Shown: positions 1 to 8,833 of the stretch, in pieces
Numbering within the stretch: the first letter of the stretch is position 1
Layout: the number at the start of each line of letters is the position of its first letter
The notes under the pieces: model-generated
The model's database searches: none
Seen by the model: the letters and a program-made list of their open reading frames with translations, nothing else
Told to the model about the DNA's origin: nothing
Source of the DNA: Pleurocapsa sp. MO_226.B13
Lineage (GTDB): Bacteria > Cyanobacteriota > Cyanobacteriia > Cyanobacteriales > Xenococcaceae
Direction of reading: 5' to 3'
DNA: 36,430 nucleotides
Assembly (NCBI GenBank): GCA_030064795.1
Contig: JASJEI010000067.1
Coordinates: forward strand, 1 to 36,430
Translations under genes and position numbers: made by a program

Positions 1-942
1 ATAGTAAGCCAACTGAATCGGGATGTGTTCAGTGTTGACCCAATTGACCAATCGATGCATAAATTGAGTCCGACGGGAATGATTCTCGGGTCCATTATCG
101 GCATTAATCACCCATGAGGTAATTGACTCGAAGCGGTCTTTAACCTCGTACCACCAAATCTCTAGCAAATCCACCAGGCAATCTGCGGTAACTTTAGAAG
201 TGACAAAGAACAGATACAGTTCATTGTATTGAGGCAAAAAAATTCCCACAGGTGTCAGAGTTGCCACTGGCTGAAAATCATGGTCGGCTGCCAATATAGT
301 GACCCGATTTTTTTCCCCCACGGTCATAGTCTCCGACTTTGACTGCTGTTTTGGCATCTATAGAAATGCGTAATGTGGTTTCATCTTCGTCAGCTTCTTG
401 ATTGATTTGATTCACCTGCTCAAAAATTGCGTCGGTTTCTGGTATTTTCTTTTGCGGTTTCGCTTTCACCACTCTTCAAAGAGCGATAGTTCATTTCGCT
501 CTCGTCTTTGTCGAATCACTTCGGCAGTCGGTAGCTCCTCTTGGCAATAACCTTTTTGTTCGATTAGTTGACGACGCACTTTGGCGGCACTAATACGGGT
601 ATATAAACGTTTACTTTTTAAGGTTGGGTCAGCTTGGCTGTGGGGGTCAACAATGGCACGAATATCTTCTCGTAAATTGGGCAACTTTGACTCGATTCGC
701 TTCCTTCCTCGACGCTGAAAAGCATCCTTGATTGGAATCCCACTGGTTAATTCTTTTATTCCTTTGCGAATTGTCCCTCGGTTCCATCCCAGTTCCCGTT
801 CTGCTTGGGTTTGTCCCCCTACACCTAAACCCTTTACCACTTTAGCCATAAACTGACGACGTTCGCTGCCCTTTAACTTTTCTGCTGTGTCTCTAAATAT
901 TGATTTAAGTTCCTTTGTTAATTTAATGCTGCTTGTTGCCAC
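1..942 (-). pseudogene. Decayed ISAzo13-family transposase, cut by the window edge
   Basis: The minus strand encodes a DDE transposase resembling the ISAzo13 family. The N-terminal part (942 down to about 500) has the helix-turn-helix style region with ERELGWNRGTIRKG and ends LPTAEVIRQR. The middle carries KKIPETDAIFEQV and ISIDAKTAVKVGDY (first catalytic Asp). The last part, readable to base 1, carries AADHDFQPVATLTPVGIFLP and NADNGPENHSRRTQF (second catalytic Asp). These parts lie in different frames: two shifts fall between about 466 and 510, and a third at the A7 run (T7 at 308-314 on the plus strand), where removing one A restores GGKNRVTILAADHDF. With at least three breaks it is probably dead, although slippage at A7 alone could be programmed. 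The C-terminal Glu region lies beyond the window. No terminal inverted repeat was recognised near 945-1010. Confidence 0.82.
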
Positions 943-1337
943 TGACCTTGAATCCTGGGAATCACTTCATCCTAAATCATAGGATAATTTATATCTTGGA
1001 TTGCTCTTAATAGCAATCCACAATCATTTACAGACGAATTTTTATATTTTTGAATTCATACTCTTGCAGACAATATTTTCTAGCTTGAAGAATTGAATAG
1101 GATTGCTCGATTGTTGCCAAGTCGCACTTATCGATCTATGTCTGTTTAGTTAATTGTCAGCTTTCTGTAAGTAGCAAACGACTTACTATATATATATCTT
1201 ATTGGTTAGATCGACCCAAAAAAGTAAATTATGACGGCAATTTTGGTAATAATCTGTCTAAAGTAATACCAATTCTCAAACAATAAGGCTTGGTAGTTTA
1301 TTTAGTAGTTAGTAGTTTCTTCCTTATTCCTTCTGTC
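943..1337. other. Intergenic gap, small hairpin and AT-rich tract
   Basis: There is no supported gene here. A perfect 6-bp hairpin (ATCCTA/TAGGAT, 969-985) lies just outside the transposase start and may belong to the IS end. Around 1188-1199 there is a TA-repeat tract. At 1265-1280 the sequence AATACCAATTCTCAAA matches the end motif of the MITE-like element at 29164-29300. A short TAGTAGT heptad run follows near 1300. Confidence 0.5.
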
Positions 1338-4085
1338 TTATCTTGCTGCTGATTCCTGTAGCTGTTGAATGATCTCCTTAAGCTGTTGTTGATAGCGACC
1401 ATATTCAGCCCAATTGCCTTCCCGTTGAGCTGTTTCTGCCCTTTCCAGAGCTTCTGCTGCCTGTTGGATCAGGTTATCATTTGCATCGATGGGGGTTGAT
1501 GGTTGTGGTGTCTGGATCGAAGCTTCGTTCTCAAACAGTGCGTTCAAAGCTTCTTCTAAGGTGGGACGCATGACTACTTCTTTTTCATATGCCACAATTA
1601 CCCTTCTCAATTCTGGTAGTTCTCCCTGTTCGGCGCGTAAATAAACTGGTTCGACATAAAGTAAAGAACCGTCAATGGGAATCACCAAGAGATCTCCGCG
1701 AATAACCCGCGATCCTTTTTGACTCCAGAGAGTTAGCTGCTGAGAAATTTCGGGATTTTGGTCGATTCGCGCCTCGATTTGAAACGGACCGTAGATTAAT
1801 TTTTGTTTGGGGAATTCATATAACAACAGATTGCCGTAATTTTCGCCATCGGAACGAGCGGCCATCCAGGCAATCATATTATCTTTGTTGACGGGGGTAA
1901 AAGGCAAAATCAGCACAAATTCTTCTTTTGACTCCCCTGGCAAATTCATAATTTGATAGTAGGGTTCGACTGGCTGTTGATTGCCTTCGTAGTTTTCGGT
2001 AGCAAAACGCCATAGATCCTCCCGGTTATAGAAGACTTGGGGGTCGTTCATGTGGTATGCCAGATACATCTCGGCCTGGATTTTATACAGATCGAGGGGA
2101 TAACGAAAATGCTCCCGTACCTGGGGTGGGATGGTATCTTGTCCTTGAAAGAGATTGGGAAAGATTTTGCGATAGGTAGCCAGGACTGGTTCGTTTTCGT
2201 CCACGACAAAAAACTGCATCGTGCCGTCTTTGGCATCGACTAAGACTTTAACCGAATTGCGAATATAGTTAATTCCTGGTTCGACTGGTTCGGAATAGGG
2301 AAAAAGGTCGCTGGTGGTATAGGCATCGATAATCCACTGCAATTTGCCATCGATGACTGTAATATAGGGATCGCGATCGAACTTGAGAAAGGGAGCAACA
2401 TGACTGACGCGATCTTCGATCTGACGATAGTAATGGATGCGCGAATCAGCGATAAAATAGTTGGAGATCAGAATTTTTAGACTATTGAGGTCGTAGGCAT
2501 AAGCTAGCTTACGTAACAAACCAGGAATCGGTACACCCCCCACACCATCGTATTTGGTAAAGGCATTTGCATTTCCCTGGGGAAAGTCGAACTCTGGGGT
2601 AGTAGTACCCGTAAAGATATAGTCTTGGGTTTCTTCCCCGTAGTAGATAGCTGGTTGTTGTACTTCCAGATCTACCTGAGATTCAGGAGGAATATTTTTA
2701 ATAAACAACTCTGGTAAACCGTCAGAGGTGACTCGATTGACGGGACTCATGACCAAGCCATAACCGTGAGTATATTTGAGACGTTGATTGACCCAAGTTT
2801 TGGCTCGTTCGGGAATGCGTTCGTAGGATAATTCCCTGGGAGAAAGCATCACCTGACGATAATTGTCATCAATAGTATAGCGATCGATATCAACATCTCT
2901 AAACAAGTAGTAGGGACGAATTTCTTGCAGTTGACGATAGGTACTCAGTAGTGGTCGATAGTCCCACAAACGAACATTTTGAATCGTTCCTCGCTGTTGC
3001 TGCAAGATTTCGGCAGTCAATTGCGAAGCAACGGGATAGTTTTGGGTATTAATCTTAGCCAGGTCGTAGGCTTCTCTGGTAAATTCTAAACTGTGCTTAA
3101 TGTAGGGTAATTCCTTATCGAGTTCGTTGGGTTCGACGGTAAATCGCTGTTGCAACTCTGGGTAGATACCGTTAACCAGAAACAGAATCAAGAGGTATCC
3201 CACAAGACCATAAACGGGAAGCATGGTACGACGCAGCCAGACCGCCAAAGTTAGCAAGACACCCAAAATCAATGCACCTATACCCATAACCCAATAGGAA
3301 AACAATCGAGCGTGAGTGTCGGTATATCCCGCACCCCAGACCACTCCATCGGCAGAATAAAGCAGTTCGTATCGCTTGAGCCAAAAATCTAGGGCAATAG
3401 TCACGGCGATCGCTGCTAATAACAGAATCAGATGCGTTTTTTGTTTGTCTTGGAGATTATTTTGCCACTGACGTTCTAATTTCAGTTTTTGTCCCGTCAG
3501 TCTTGTCCCCGTAAGTCTGGGTAAGACAAAATTAAAGCCAACAGTTCCCTTAAGCAGATAAACCGCGATCGCGATTAACAACCCAGAACCTAGTAAGGTA
3601 AATAACCAAGTCTGCAAACCTTCATAGAAGGGGAGTTGAAACAGATAAAATCCGATATCTTTGCCGTAAATTGGATCGACGCGGTTATAGTCCGTAGCAT
3701 TAAGAAATTTTAAACTAGTCGTCCAAAATTCCGCACTGGCACTGGCAGCAGAAAGCGCGACCAGGACGATAAAAATCAAAGCGGTTAACTTAGAGACAAT
3801 TTTGGTATGTGGTTCTAATTCTGTACCAGCCAGAAAACTAAAAGAGCGATCGCCAGTTAAACGCAGAGCTAACCAATAATTAAACCAGAGAAAGGAACTA
3901 AAAATGGCAAAGGTAGCCACCCAAATCCCAATTTGCCAGGTAATTTTCGTCCAAAAAACCGACTCAAAACTCACTGCTTCAAACCACCATGATTCGGTCA
4001 ATAAGTGAACTAGGGTGGAAAAGAGGGTTAAACTTACTACTACTATAAGAATGAGAGTAAGGATCGCTTTCTGTCGAAGTTTCAT
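1338..4085 (-). CDS. UPF0182 family integral membrane protein (COG1615)
   Basis: A 915-residue protein with the UPF0182 layout: about seven hydrophobic spans in the first third (near residues 7-29, 50-76, 97-120, 157-178, 218-236, 261-286 and 290-310), then a long soluble region rich in family-typical stretches such as the LWDYRPLLSTYRQLQEIRPYY segment and the YTHGYG motif. A Gln/Glu-rich predicted helix closes the protein. Length agrees with the family. The molecular function of UPF0182 is unknown; a membrane location with a large extracytoplasmic part is inferred from topology. The ATG at 4085 precedes a basic residue cluster and the first membrane span. It is transcribed away from the rhodanese/hrcA pair and has no same-strand partner here. 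The upstream gap holds heptad repeats and a short hairpin. Confidence 0.93.
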   Translation of the reverse strand: MKLRQKAILTLILIVVVSLTLFSTLVHLLTESWWFEAVSFESVFWTKITWQIGIWVATFAIFSSFLWFNYWLALRLTGDRSFSFLAGTELEPHTKIVSKLTALIFIVLVALSAASASAEFWTTSLKFLNATDYNRVDPIYGKDIGFYLFQLPFYEGLQTWLFTLLGSGLLIAIAVYLLKGTVGFNFVLPRLTGTRLTGQKLKLERQWQNNLQDKQKTHLILLLAAIAVTIALDFWLKRYELLYSADGVVWGAGYTDTHARLFSYWVMGIGALILGVLLTLAVWLRRTMLPVYGLVGYLLILFLVNGIYPELQQRFTVEPNELDKELPYIKHSLEFTREAYDLAKINTQNYPVASQLTAEILQQQRGTIQNVRLWDYRPLLSTYRQLQEIRPYYLFRDVDIDRYTIDDNYRQVMLSPRELSYERIPERAKTWVNQRLKYTHGYGLVMSPVNRVTSDGLPELFIKNIPPESQVDLEVQQPAIYYGEETQDYIFTGTTTPEFDFPQGNANAFTKYDGVGGVPIPGLLRKLAYAYDLNSLKILISNYFIADSRIHYYRQIEDRVSHVAPFLKFDRDPYITVIDGKLQWIIDAYTTSDLFPYSEPVEPGINYIRNSVKVLVDAKDGTMQFFVVDENEPVLATYRKIFPNLFQGQDTIPPQVREHFRYPLDLYKIQAEMYLAYHMNDPQVFYNREDLWRFATENYEGNQQPVEPYYQIMNLPGESKEEFVLILPFTPVNKDNMIAWMAARSDGENYGNLLLYEFPKQKLIYGPFQIEARIDQNPEISQQLTLWSQKGSRVIRGDLLVIPIDGSLLYVEPVYLRAEQGELPELRRVIVAYEKEVVMRPTLEEALNALFENEASIQTPQPSTPIDANDNLIQQAAEALERAETAQREGNWAEYGRYQQQLKEIIQQLQESAAR

Positions 4086-4126
4086 GCTTGGTCTACAAAT
4101 CTTTCTTAAATTGTGACAGAAAATTG

Positions 4127-4183
4127 CTGACTATTGACCAATGACTAATGACCGATTACCGTAAGGGCGAACGACCGTTCGCC
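4127..4183. repeat. Heptad repeats (4 units) and a GGCGAAC hairpin
   Basis: Four 7-base units, ctgacta-ttgacca-atgacta-atgaccg, run from 4127 to 4154. They are followed by the inverted pair GGCGAAC (4166-4172) and GTTCGCC (4177-4183), a common type of cyanobacterial dispersed palindrome. The repeats lie between the divergent UPF0182 and rhodanese genes. Confidence 0.7.
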
Positions 4184-4272
4184 TCTACCAGGATGAATGT
4201 AAAAAAATTAACAATAAATCACCCTCGAACTAGGGGAAAATTAAAGCATAGTAAATTTTTTCAATCCTATAA

Positions 4273-4623
4273 ATGTCATATAGTAACTCAATTTCAGAAA
4301 TTGATGTCAATCAGTTGGCAATGCGCCTAGCCGAAGCGGAGTCGGAAGTACAGTTAATTGATGTCCGAGAAAGAAGCGAAGTGGCGATCGCTAAAATCCC
4401 AGAATTTAAGGTCTATCCTTTGAGCGAGTTTGAACAATGGTCGGAAAAAATTTTAGTCGAGCTTCAGCCAGAAACAGAAACTATAGTTATGTGTCATCAT
4501 GGAATGCGATCGGCTCAACTTTGTCATTGGCTAGCAATGAGAGGATTTAGCAACGTCCAAAATGTCATGGGAGGTATAGATGCCTATGCTTGTTTAGTTG
4601 ACTCTACGATTATGCGTTACTAA
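4273..4623 (+). CDS. Single-domain rhodanese-like protein
   Basis: A 116-residue protein covering one rhodanese domain: LIDVRERSEVAIAKIPEF near residues 28-45, the active-site loop CHHGMRS with the catalytic Cys at residue 74, and the C-terminal VMGGIDAYA segment. Such proteins carry sulfane sulfur as a persulfide on the Cys; the actual acceptor is unknown. There is no signal peptide, so it is expected in the cytoplasm. It ends 77 bases before hrcA on the same strand, and the two could be co-transcribed. The intact Cys and a loop of normal length argue for an active enzyme rather than an inactive rhodanese fold. Confidence 0.9.
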   Translation: MSYSNSISEIDVNQLAMRLAEAESEVQLIDVRERSEVAIAKIPEFKVYPLSEFEQWSEKILVELQPETETIVMCHHGMRSAQLCHWLAMRGFSNVQNVMGGIDAYACLVDSTIMRY

Positions 4624-4700
4624 TTTACCTTTACAAGTTAAAACTAAAGGCTATACTTTAGCAAAAATTTTATAATTAATATAGCAAGCAGTTATACTTA

Positions 4701-5774
4701 ATGGCATATCAATCCGATCTGAGTGTAAGGCATCAGAATATACTCAAGGCTACTATTAAGCACTATATAGCTACCGCAGAGCCAGTAGCGTCTAAGACTT
4801 TGGCGCGGGAATATAACTTTAACGTTAGTTCTGCTACCATCCGTAACATCATGGGTAGTTTAGAAGAAGCTGGTTTACTATATCAACCTCATGTATCTGC
4901 GGGAAGAGTACCGTCTGATTCTGGTTATCGCATTTATGTCGATCGTCTGATTGTTCCCAACAATAAAATTACCAAAACCATTCAAAAATCTCTGCAACAA
5001 GAACTACAGGTGGCCAGAGCTAGCTTTGAAGCTTTGTTACAGCGATCGGCTAAAATTTTGGCAGCTTTAAGTGGTTATATCGCTCTGATCACTTTTCCTC
5101 GAAATCTGAATAGTACAGTGCGCCATTTACAATTGGTGCGGGTGGCGACTAGTCAAGTCATGCTAATTGTAGTTACAGATTCTTTGCAAACCCAATCGAT
5201 TTTAATGGAATCTCCTTTGTCTAGTGATGAGGTAGAGGAGTCAATGATTGAAAGTGAATTACAGATTTTATCTAATTTTCTCGATCGCCAATTAAAGGGA
5301 CGCTCGATAAGAGAAATTGCCACTTTAGATTGGGCAGAAATCAATCGCGAATTTGCTCAATATACCGACTTTTTTAGTATTTTATTAGATCGCTTTAAGC
5401 TAGCTTTTCAAGCCAATAATTCAAGCCCGATTTTGATTCACGGGGTAGCTGAATTTTTGCGTCATCCAGAATTTTCTCAACTGCAACAGGTACAAACTCT
5501 TTTATCTTTATTAGAACAACCAGAACAGTTACTACCTGTAATTTTTACTTTTCCCGAAGTTGAAGACTCTCTCAAACGAATAAATATTAAAATTGGTGAA
5601 GAGAATCATTTAGAACCGATGCAAACTTGCACTCTGATCTCGGCTAATTATTATCAGGATGATACTCCTGTCGGTAGTGTGGGAATTCTCGGCCCAAAAA
5701 GAATGCTCTATGAAAATGCGATCGCTCTAGTAGAAAACACCGCCGACTATCTTTCTAATTCTTGGCAAGTTTAA
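4701..5774 (+). CDS. hrcA: Heat-inducible transcription repressor HrcA
   Basis: HrcA binds CIRCE operators upstream of groESL- and dnaK-type operons and represses them until heat shock. This 357-residue protein opens with the winged-helix DNA-binding segment (RHQNILKATIKHYIATAEPVASKTLA, then VSSATIRNIMGSLEEAGLL and HVSAGRVPSDSGYRIYVD, residues about 10-82). The C-terminal inserted dimerisation/GAF-like region follows, ending SVGILGPKRMLYENAIALVE. Length is normal for the family. The ATG at 4701 gives the expected N-terminus. No CIRCE inverted repeat (TTAGCACTC-N9-GAGTGCTAA) is seen upstream, so autoregulation through CIRCE is not supported here, and no groE or dnaK gene lies in the window. 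Confidence 0.97.
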   Translation: MAYQSDLSVRHQNILKATIKHYIATAEPVASKTLAREYNFNVSSATIRNIMGSLEEAGLLYQPHVSAGRVPSDSGYRIYVDRLIVPNNKITKTIQKSLQQELQVARASFEALLQRSAKILAALSGYIALITFPRNLNSTVRHLQLVRVATSQVMLIVVTDSLQTQSILMESPLSSDEVEESMIESELQILSNFLDRQLKGRSIREIATLDWAEINREFAQYTDFFSILLDRFKLAFQANNSSPILIHGVAEFLRHPEFSQLQQVQTLLSLLEQPEQLLPVIFTFPEVEDSLKRINIKIGEENHLEPMQTCTLISANYYQDDTPVGSVGILGPKRMLYENAIALVENTADYLSNSWQV

Positions 5775-6443
5775 TTAAATTCAACCAAAATATCGTACCA
5801 TAATTCCCATTTTTCATTAGATATCAAAGGCACAGTAAAAAAGTCTTTGATAAGCAAAATCTATTTTAGAAAAAAACCTTAGCTAATCTTCTCTTTGCCC
5901 TAAGAAATTTAGGAGAATGGGGAAATCAATCGTAGTATGTCTTTTATATCGTTTTACTTTTTGGTTGAGACAGATAATACTAAAATCCTGTTTACACAGA
6001 ATAGTTATCGGTTAAATCGTTAAACCCTGTAGAGACGTAATATATTACGTCTCTACGCTCAATTGCGCCTCTACAATCTTTCTATTTTTTTTCGTATTTT
6101 CGGACAGGTCTATTAATTATTTCAATTATTCCTTACTCCTTACTTCATCTATCTTAATAGAACTACATATTGCGGTAAAACTAAGATGGTTTGAAAATAA
6201 TCTATCTTAAGTCTTAAGTAAATCGACAAAAAATTTTTAACTTATCTATAATAAGAGTTATTTGTTAGCATTTCAAAACCAAGATTTTGAGTAAAAGATT
6301 GCCCCTCAGACAGATGTATTCCCTACACAATTGTAAGTATATTATTTAGTGCAAACTAATAGAAATTTTATATTTTCTATCTTTGCTCGAAAGGCTGTGT
6401 AGAACTAGCCAGAAACTTCTCAAGAGGAATTAAGGAGTAATCA
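5775..6443. other. 669-bp gap with a 28-bp perfect palindrome; leader of the stress gene
   Basis: No gene is supported. A perfect 28-bp palindrome at 6029-6056 (half-site GTAGAGACGTAATA) is a dispersed cyanobacterial repeat type. The 3' end is the leader of the next gene, with a strong ribosome binding site AAGGAG (6432-6437) six bases before the ATG. The rest is AT-rich. Confidence 0.6.
6029..6056. repeat. Perfect 28-bp palindrome (GTAGAGACGTAATA half-site)
   Basis: Bases 6029-6042 are the exact reverse complement of 6043-6056 with no loop. The GTAGAGACG...CGTCTCTAC ends are typical of short palindromic repeats scattered in cyanobacterial genomes. There is no T-tract, so it is not a classical terminator. 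Confidence 0.85.
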
Positions 6444-7424
6444 ATGGATAACAATCATTTTTATAAACGCGCTGCTGGACTATTTTATAGTCGCGACGAA
6501 GCAGAAGCAGCAGTACACGCTCTCAAAGACGCAGGCTACGATATGGATCGCGTATCCGTAATTGCCAGAGATGCCGATAACATAGGCGGACACGAGACTA
6601 CCGAGGAAGTCGGCAACAAAGCTGATGAAGGTGCTGCAACGGGTGCTGTGACAGGTGGAGCATTAGGCGGTATTACTGGATTATTAGTAGGTTTGGGTGC
6701 CTTAGCTATCCCTGGTATCGGCCCGATCTTGCTAGCTGGTGCCGAAGCAACCGCGATCGCTACTACCCTCGCTGGTGCTGGTATTGGTGCTGCTGCGGGC
6801 GGTTTGATTGGTGCCTTGATTGGTTTGGGAATTCCGGAAGAAAAAGCCAAAATATATCACGATCGCGTCCAAGGCGGTAGTTTTCTGGTAATTGTTAATG
6901 GTACGGCAGCAGAAATTGCTCGTGCAGAGTCAATCATGCAGCAACATGGCGTAGAAGAATTTGGTATTTATGACGTTCCAGGTGCCAAAGCTACTACCGT
7001 TGCTGATGTGGATGAAGATATCAGAACTAGAACCGACATCGCTGATGACGAAAAAATCAGACTATACGAAGAACGTTTGATGGTCAACAAACAGCGAGCC
7101 AAAGCTGGAGAAGTAGCAATTGGTAAAAAAGTCGAAACCGAAACAGCAACCGTTGCCGTACCTGTAGAAAGAGAACGTATCGTTATCGAACGCAACGATG
7201 CTAACGTCGGAACAGTAGTTACTCCTGGTGCTACTGATTTTACCGAGGGTGCGGTGGCAGAAGTCGAAGTATACGAAGAAACTGCCGAGATCAAGAAGCA
7301 AGCTTTTGTCCGTGAAGAAGTAAGCGTCCGCAAAGAAGTAGAGACTGAAACCGTAGAGGCTAGCGAAACCGTTCGTCGCGAAGAATTAGAGATAGATGCA
7401 GACGGCGATGTAATCCAACGCTAG
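6444..7424 (+). CDS. General stress protein 17M-like + DUF2382 (YsnF/AvaK) protein
   Basis: A 326-residue protein with three parts. Residues 8-50 match the GSP17M-like fold (AAGLFYSRDEAEAAVHALKDAGYDMDRVSVIARD). Residues about 60-135 form a Gly/Ala-rich hydrophobic stretch (GAVTGGALGGITGLLVGLGA and GAGIGAAAGGLIGALIGLG), as in cyanobacterial low-temperature or stress-induced proteins, followed by a short alpha/beta end (FLVIVNGTAAEIARAESIM). Residues about 200-312 are a DUF2382 domain with the repeated pattern EERLMVNKQRAKAGEVAIGKKVETE and VREEVSVRKEVETE. The exact biochemistry of either domain is unknown; a stress role is inferred from homologues. A strong AAGGAG ribosome site supports the ATG. 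A BON-domain lipoprotein gene follows 144 bases later on the same strand and fits a stress/envelope theme. Confidence 0.9.
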   Translation: MDNNHFYKRAAGLFYSRDEAEAAVHALKDAGYDMDRVSVIARDADNIGGHETTEEVGNKADEGAATGAVTGGALGGITGLLVGLGALAIPGIGPILLAGAEATAIATTLAGAGIGAAAGGLIGALIGLGIPEEKAKIYHDRVQGGSFLVIVNGTAAEIARAESIMQQHGVEEFGIYDVPGAKATTVADVDEDIRTRTDIADDEKIRLYEERLMVNKQRAKAGEVAIGKKVETETATVAVPVERERIVIERNDANVGTVVTPGATDFTEGAVAEVEVYEETAEIKKQAFVREEVSVRKEVETETVEASETVRREELEIDADGDVIQR

Positions 7425-7568
7425 TTTCATTGAGTACCAGATATATGGAATGCGTCTCGAACGTATTCCCTCAGACCTATTACTTTTTTTATTACTAACT
7501 ATCGAGTTGATGGTAATGCGATCGCCATAGTTAATCAAATTAAATAAGCAAGAGACAAGAACAAGATT

Positions 7569-8024
7569 ATGAATAAATTAACAATATTTCTTTTAGGTAG
7601 TACCTTACTTTTCGGAGCAGTAGGTTGCGATACAGCCAGAACTAGTGCTGACGCTCCTGACTCGGTAGACGAAACCGTAGAAGAACCCGCACAGGTAGAA
7701 GAAACTTTAGAAGATGCACAGAGCGAGATTCGTCAAGAGCAGTTAAGTTCTGATATTCGTGCTAGAGAACAACGTAATGATGTCCTGGGCGAACAAGAGG
7801 AAAGAGATGATTCTGACCTAGAAAGCGAAATTAGAGCTAAATTGGAAGCCAACATTCCTCGTTCTAAATTGACTGTTGATGCAGAAGATGGGAATGTAAC
7901 GATCGTGGGAACCGTTCCTGGCGAGAAAGAATATTCAACTATCGAGCCTTTAGCACAAGAAATTACAGGTGTTAATAGCGTGGATATCGAACAGGTTGAA
8001 ATTGTTCCCGCTGGCGAATCATAA
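7569..8024 (+). CDS. BON-domain putative lipoprotein
   Basis: A 151-residue exported protein. Residues 1-20 form a signal peptide ending FGAVGC, a lipobox-like site with Cys20 as the likely lipidated residue (Ala at -3 is less usual than Leu). Residues about 25-75 are acidic, Glu/Gln-rich and probably unstructured or helical. Residues about 78-148 form one BON domain (LESEIRAKLEANIPRSKLTV, then GNVTIVGTVPGEKEYSTIE and ITGVNSVDIEQVEIV). BON domains are thought to bind phospholipid or link envelope components; here the role is inferred. It shares strand and probably stress context with the upstream DUF2382 gene. Confidence 0.88.
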   Translation: MNKLTIFLLGSTLLFGAVGCDTARTSADAPDSVDETVEEPAQVEETLEDAQSEIRQEQLSSDIRAREQRNDVLGEQEERDDSDLESEIRAKLEANIPRSKLTVDAEDGNVTIVGTVPGEKEYSTIEPLAQEITGVNSVDIEQVEIVPAGES

Positions 8025-8259
8025 CTAGTTCTAGTTTTTAAAACAGTAAATTCAATTGTTTGGCGATCGCAAACATAGCCGTACAAAGTTGTATTAGGAC
8101 AAGTTCATTTGATTGCTTTGGGGTAATGAGTAATTGTAGGGGGCGGTTCGCTTATCTAGTAGCGTCTCCGAAGGAGATACCGCCCGTACTAATGAGTAAT
8201 AAGTGTCCTAATGTAATACCATTTCTCATTAATAGCTAGATAGATCGTCTTGAAAAAAT

Positions 8260-8426
8260 GTAGGTTGGGGAGCCACTGCGTTGCGGAGGGGCTGTGGGCG
8301 GAACCTGCGTCCGCCCTTCATAAGCCCCGTGAGGTTTCCGACCTTGTAGCAAGTGGCGTTTGAGGTACGAAACCCAACATCCATAAGCTTTTGTTGGGTT
8401 GCGCGTGCTTGTTTAACCCAACCTAC
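8260..8426. repeat. Inverted-repeat-bounded element (GTAGGTTGGG ends)
   Basis: A 10-bp perfect inverted repeat bounds 167 bp that contains a second nested hairpin around 8371-8400. The same core (GTTGGGTT...AACCCAAC-CTAC) recurs at 13142-13170, so this is a dispersed non-coding repeat rather than unique DNA. Confidence 0.6.
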
Positions 8427-8741
8427 TGGCGTGGCAAGCTTAATTTGAGGCATTAGATTTGTCTCTCGCAAAGGCAAGGACATGGCTTTTGAGGTTCCCT
8501 CAACAGCGCGGTTGGACGGGGCTTACAAGGGCGCGACGCAGGTTCGCGCCTCAGCCCCTCATCTGCGCCCTCAGGTGGCGCATCCCCCGCGCTCAAAAGT
8601 TTAAATTGTCCGCGCAAAGGCGCAAAGAGAGTTATTTGTTTGGCGTTGTTCAGTTGAATTTATTGCACTATTTTAGGCTTGCCACGCTACTAGACGCGCT
8701 CTTTTGGGTGGGCGTTGCCGCACTACTATCGCTTTTTGAAT

Positions 8742-8772
8742 AAAAAAAGCAAAGCAGAAAATACTACTTTGC
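8742..8772 (-). terminator. Rho-independent terminator downstream of ugd
   Basis: Read on the minus strand, GCAAAGTAG pairs with CTGCTTTGC (one mismatch) around a short loop, directly followed by seven T residues (A7 at 8742-8748 on the plus strand). It lies about 60 bases after the ugd stop codon and fits termination of the uxs-ugd transcript. Confidence 0.75.
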
Positions 8773-8833
8773 GTCAAATCACAATATTTAGGTTTTGCCG
8801 AAGGAAGTAAGAACTAATAGCGTTCGACGATGA

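Larger units (their letters stand above)
8025..8833. other. 809-bp gene-free gap: mosaic of dispersed repeats
   Basis: Two open frames here are not convincing because they lie in repeats. Visible structure: GGGCGGT/ACCGCCC (8141-8147 and 8179-8185) enclosing the hairpin TCTCC-gaa-GGAGA (8165-8177); a MITE-end-like motif AATACCATTTCTCATTA at 8215-8231; an inverted pair GTAGGTTGGG (8260-8269) and CCCAACCTAC (8417-8426) bounding about 167 bp, with inner hairpin AACCCAACA/TGTTGGGTT (8371-8379 and 8392-8400); copies of CGCAAAGGC near 8466 and 8614; and locally higher GC at 8480-8600. Confidence 0.65.

Noticed and set aside
4624..4700. CIRCE operator upstream of hrcA
   Set aside because: No TTAGCACTC/GAGTGCTAA pair is present; only AT-rich sequence is seen.
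6536..7333. Long antisense frames opposite the DUF2382 stress gene
   Set aside because: Low-complexity Ala/Ser/Pro/Thr products that arise from the codon pattern of the real gene on the plus strand.
8229..8743. Two open frames (minus 8483-8229, plus 8459-8743)
   Set aside because: Both are made of dispersed repeat DNA with inverted repeats, have no ribosome site and encode Arg/Ala-rich or low-complexity sequence without family features.
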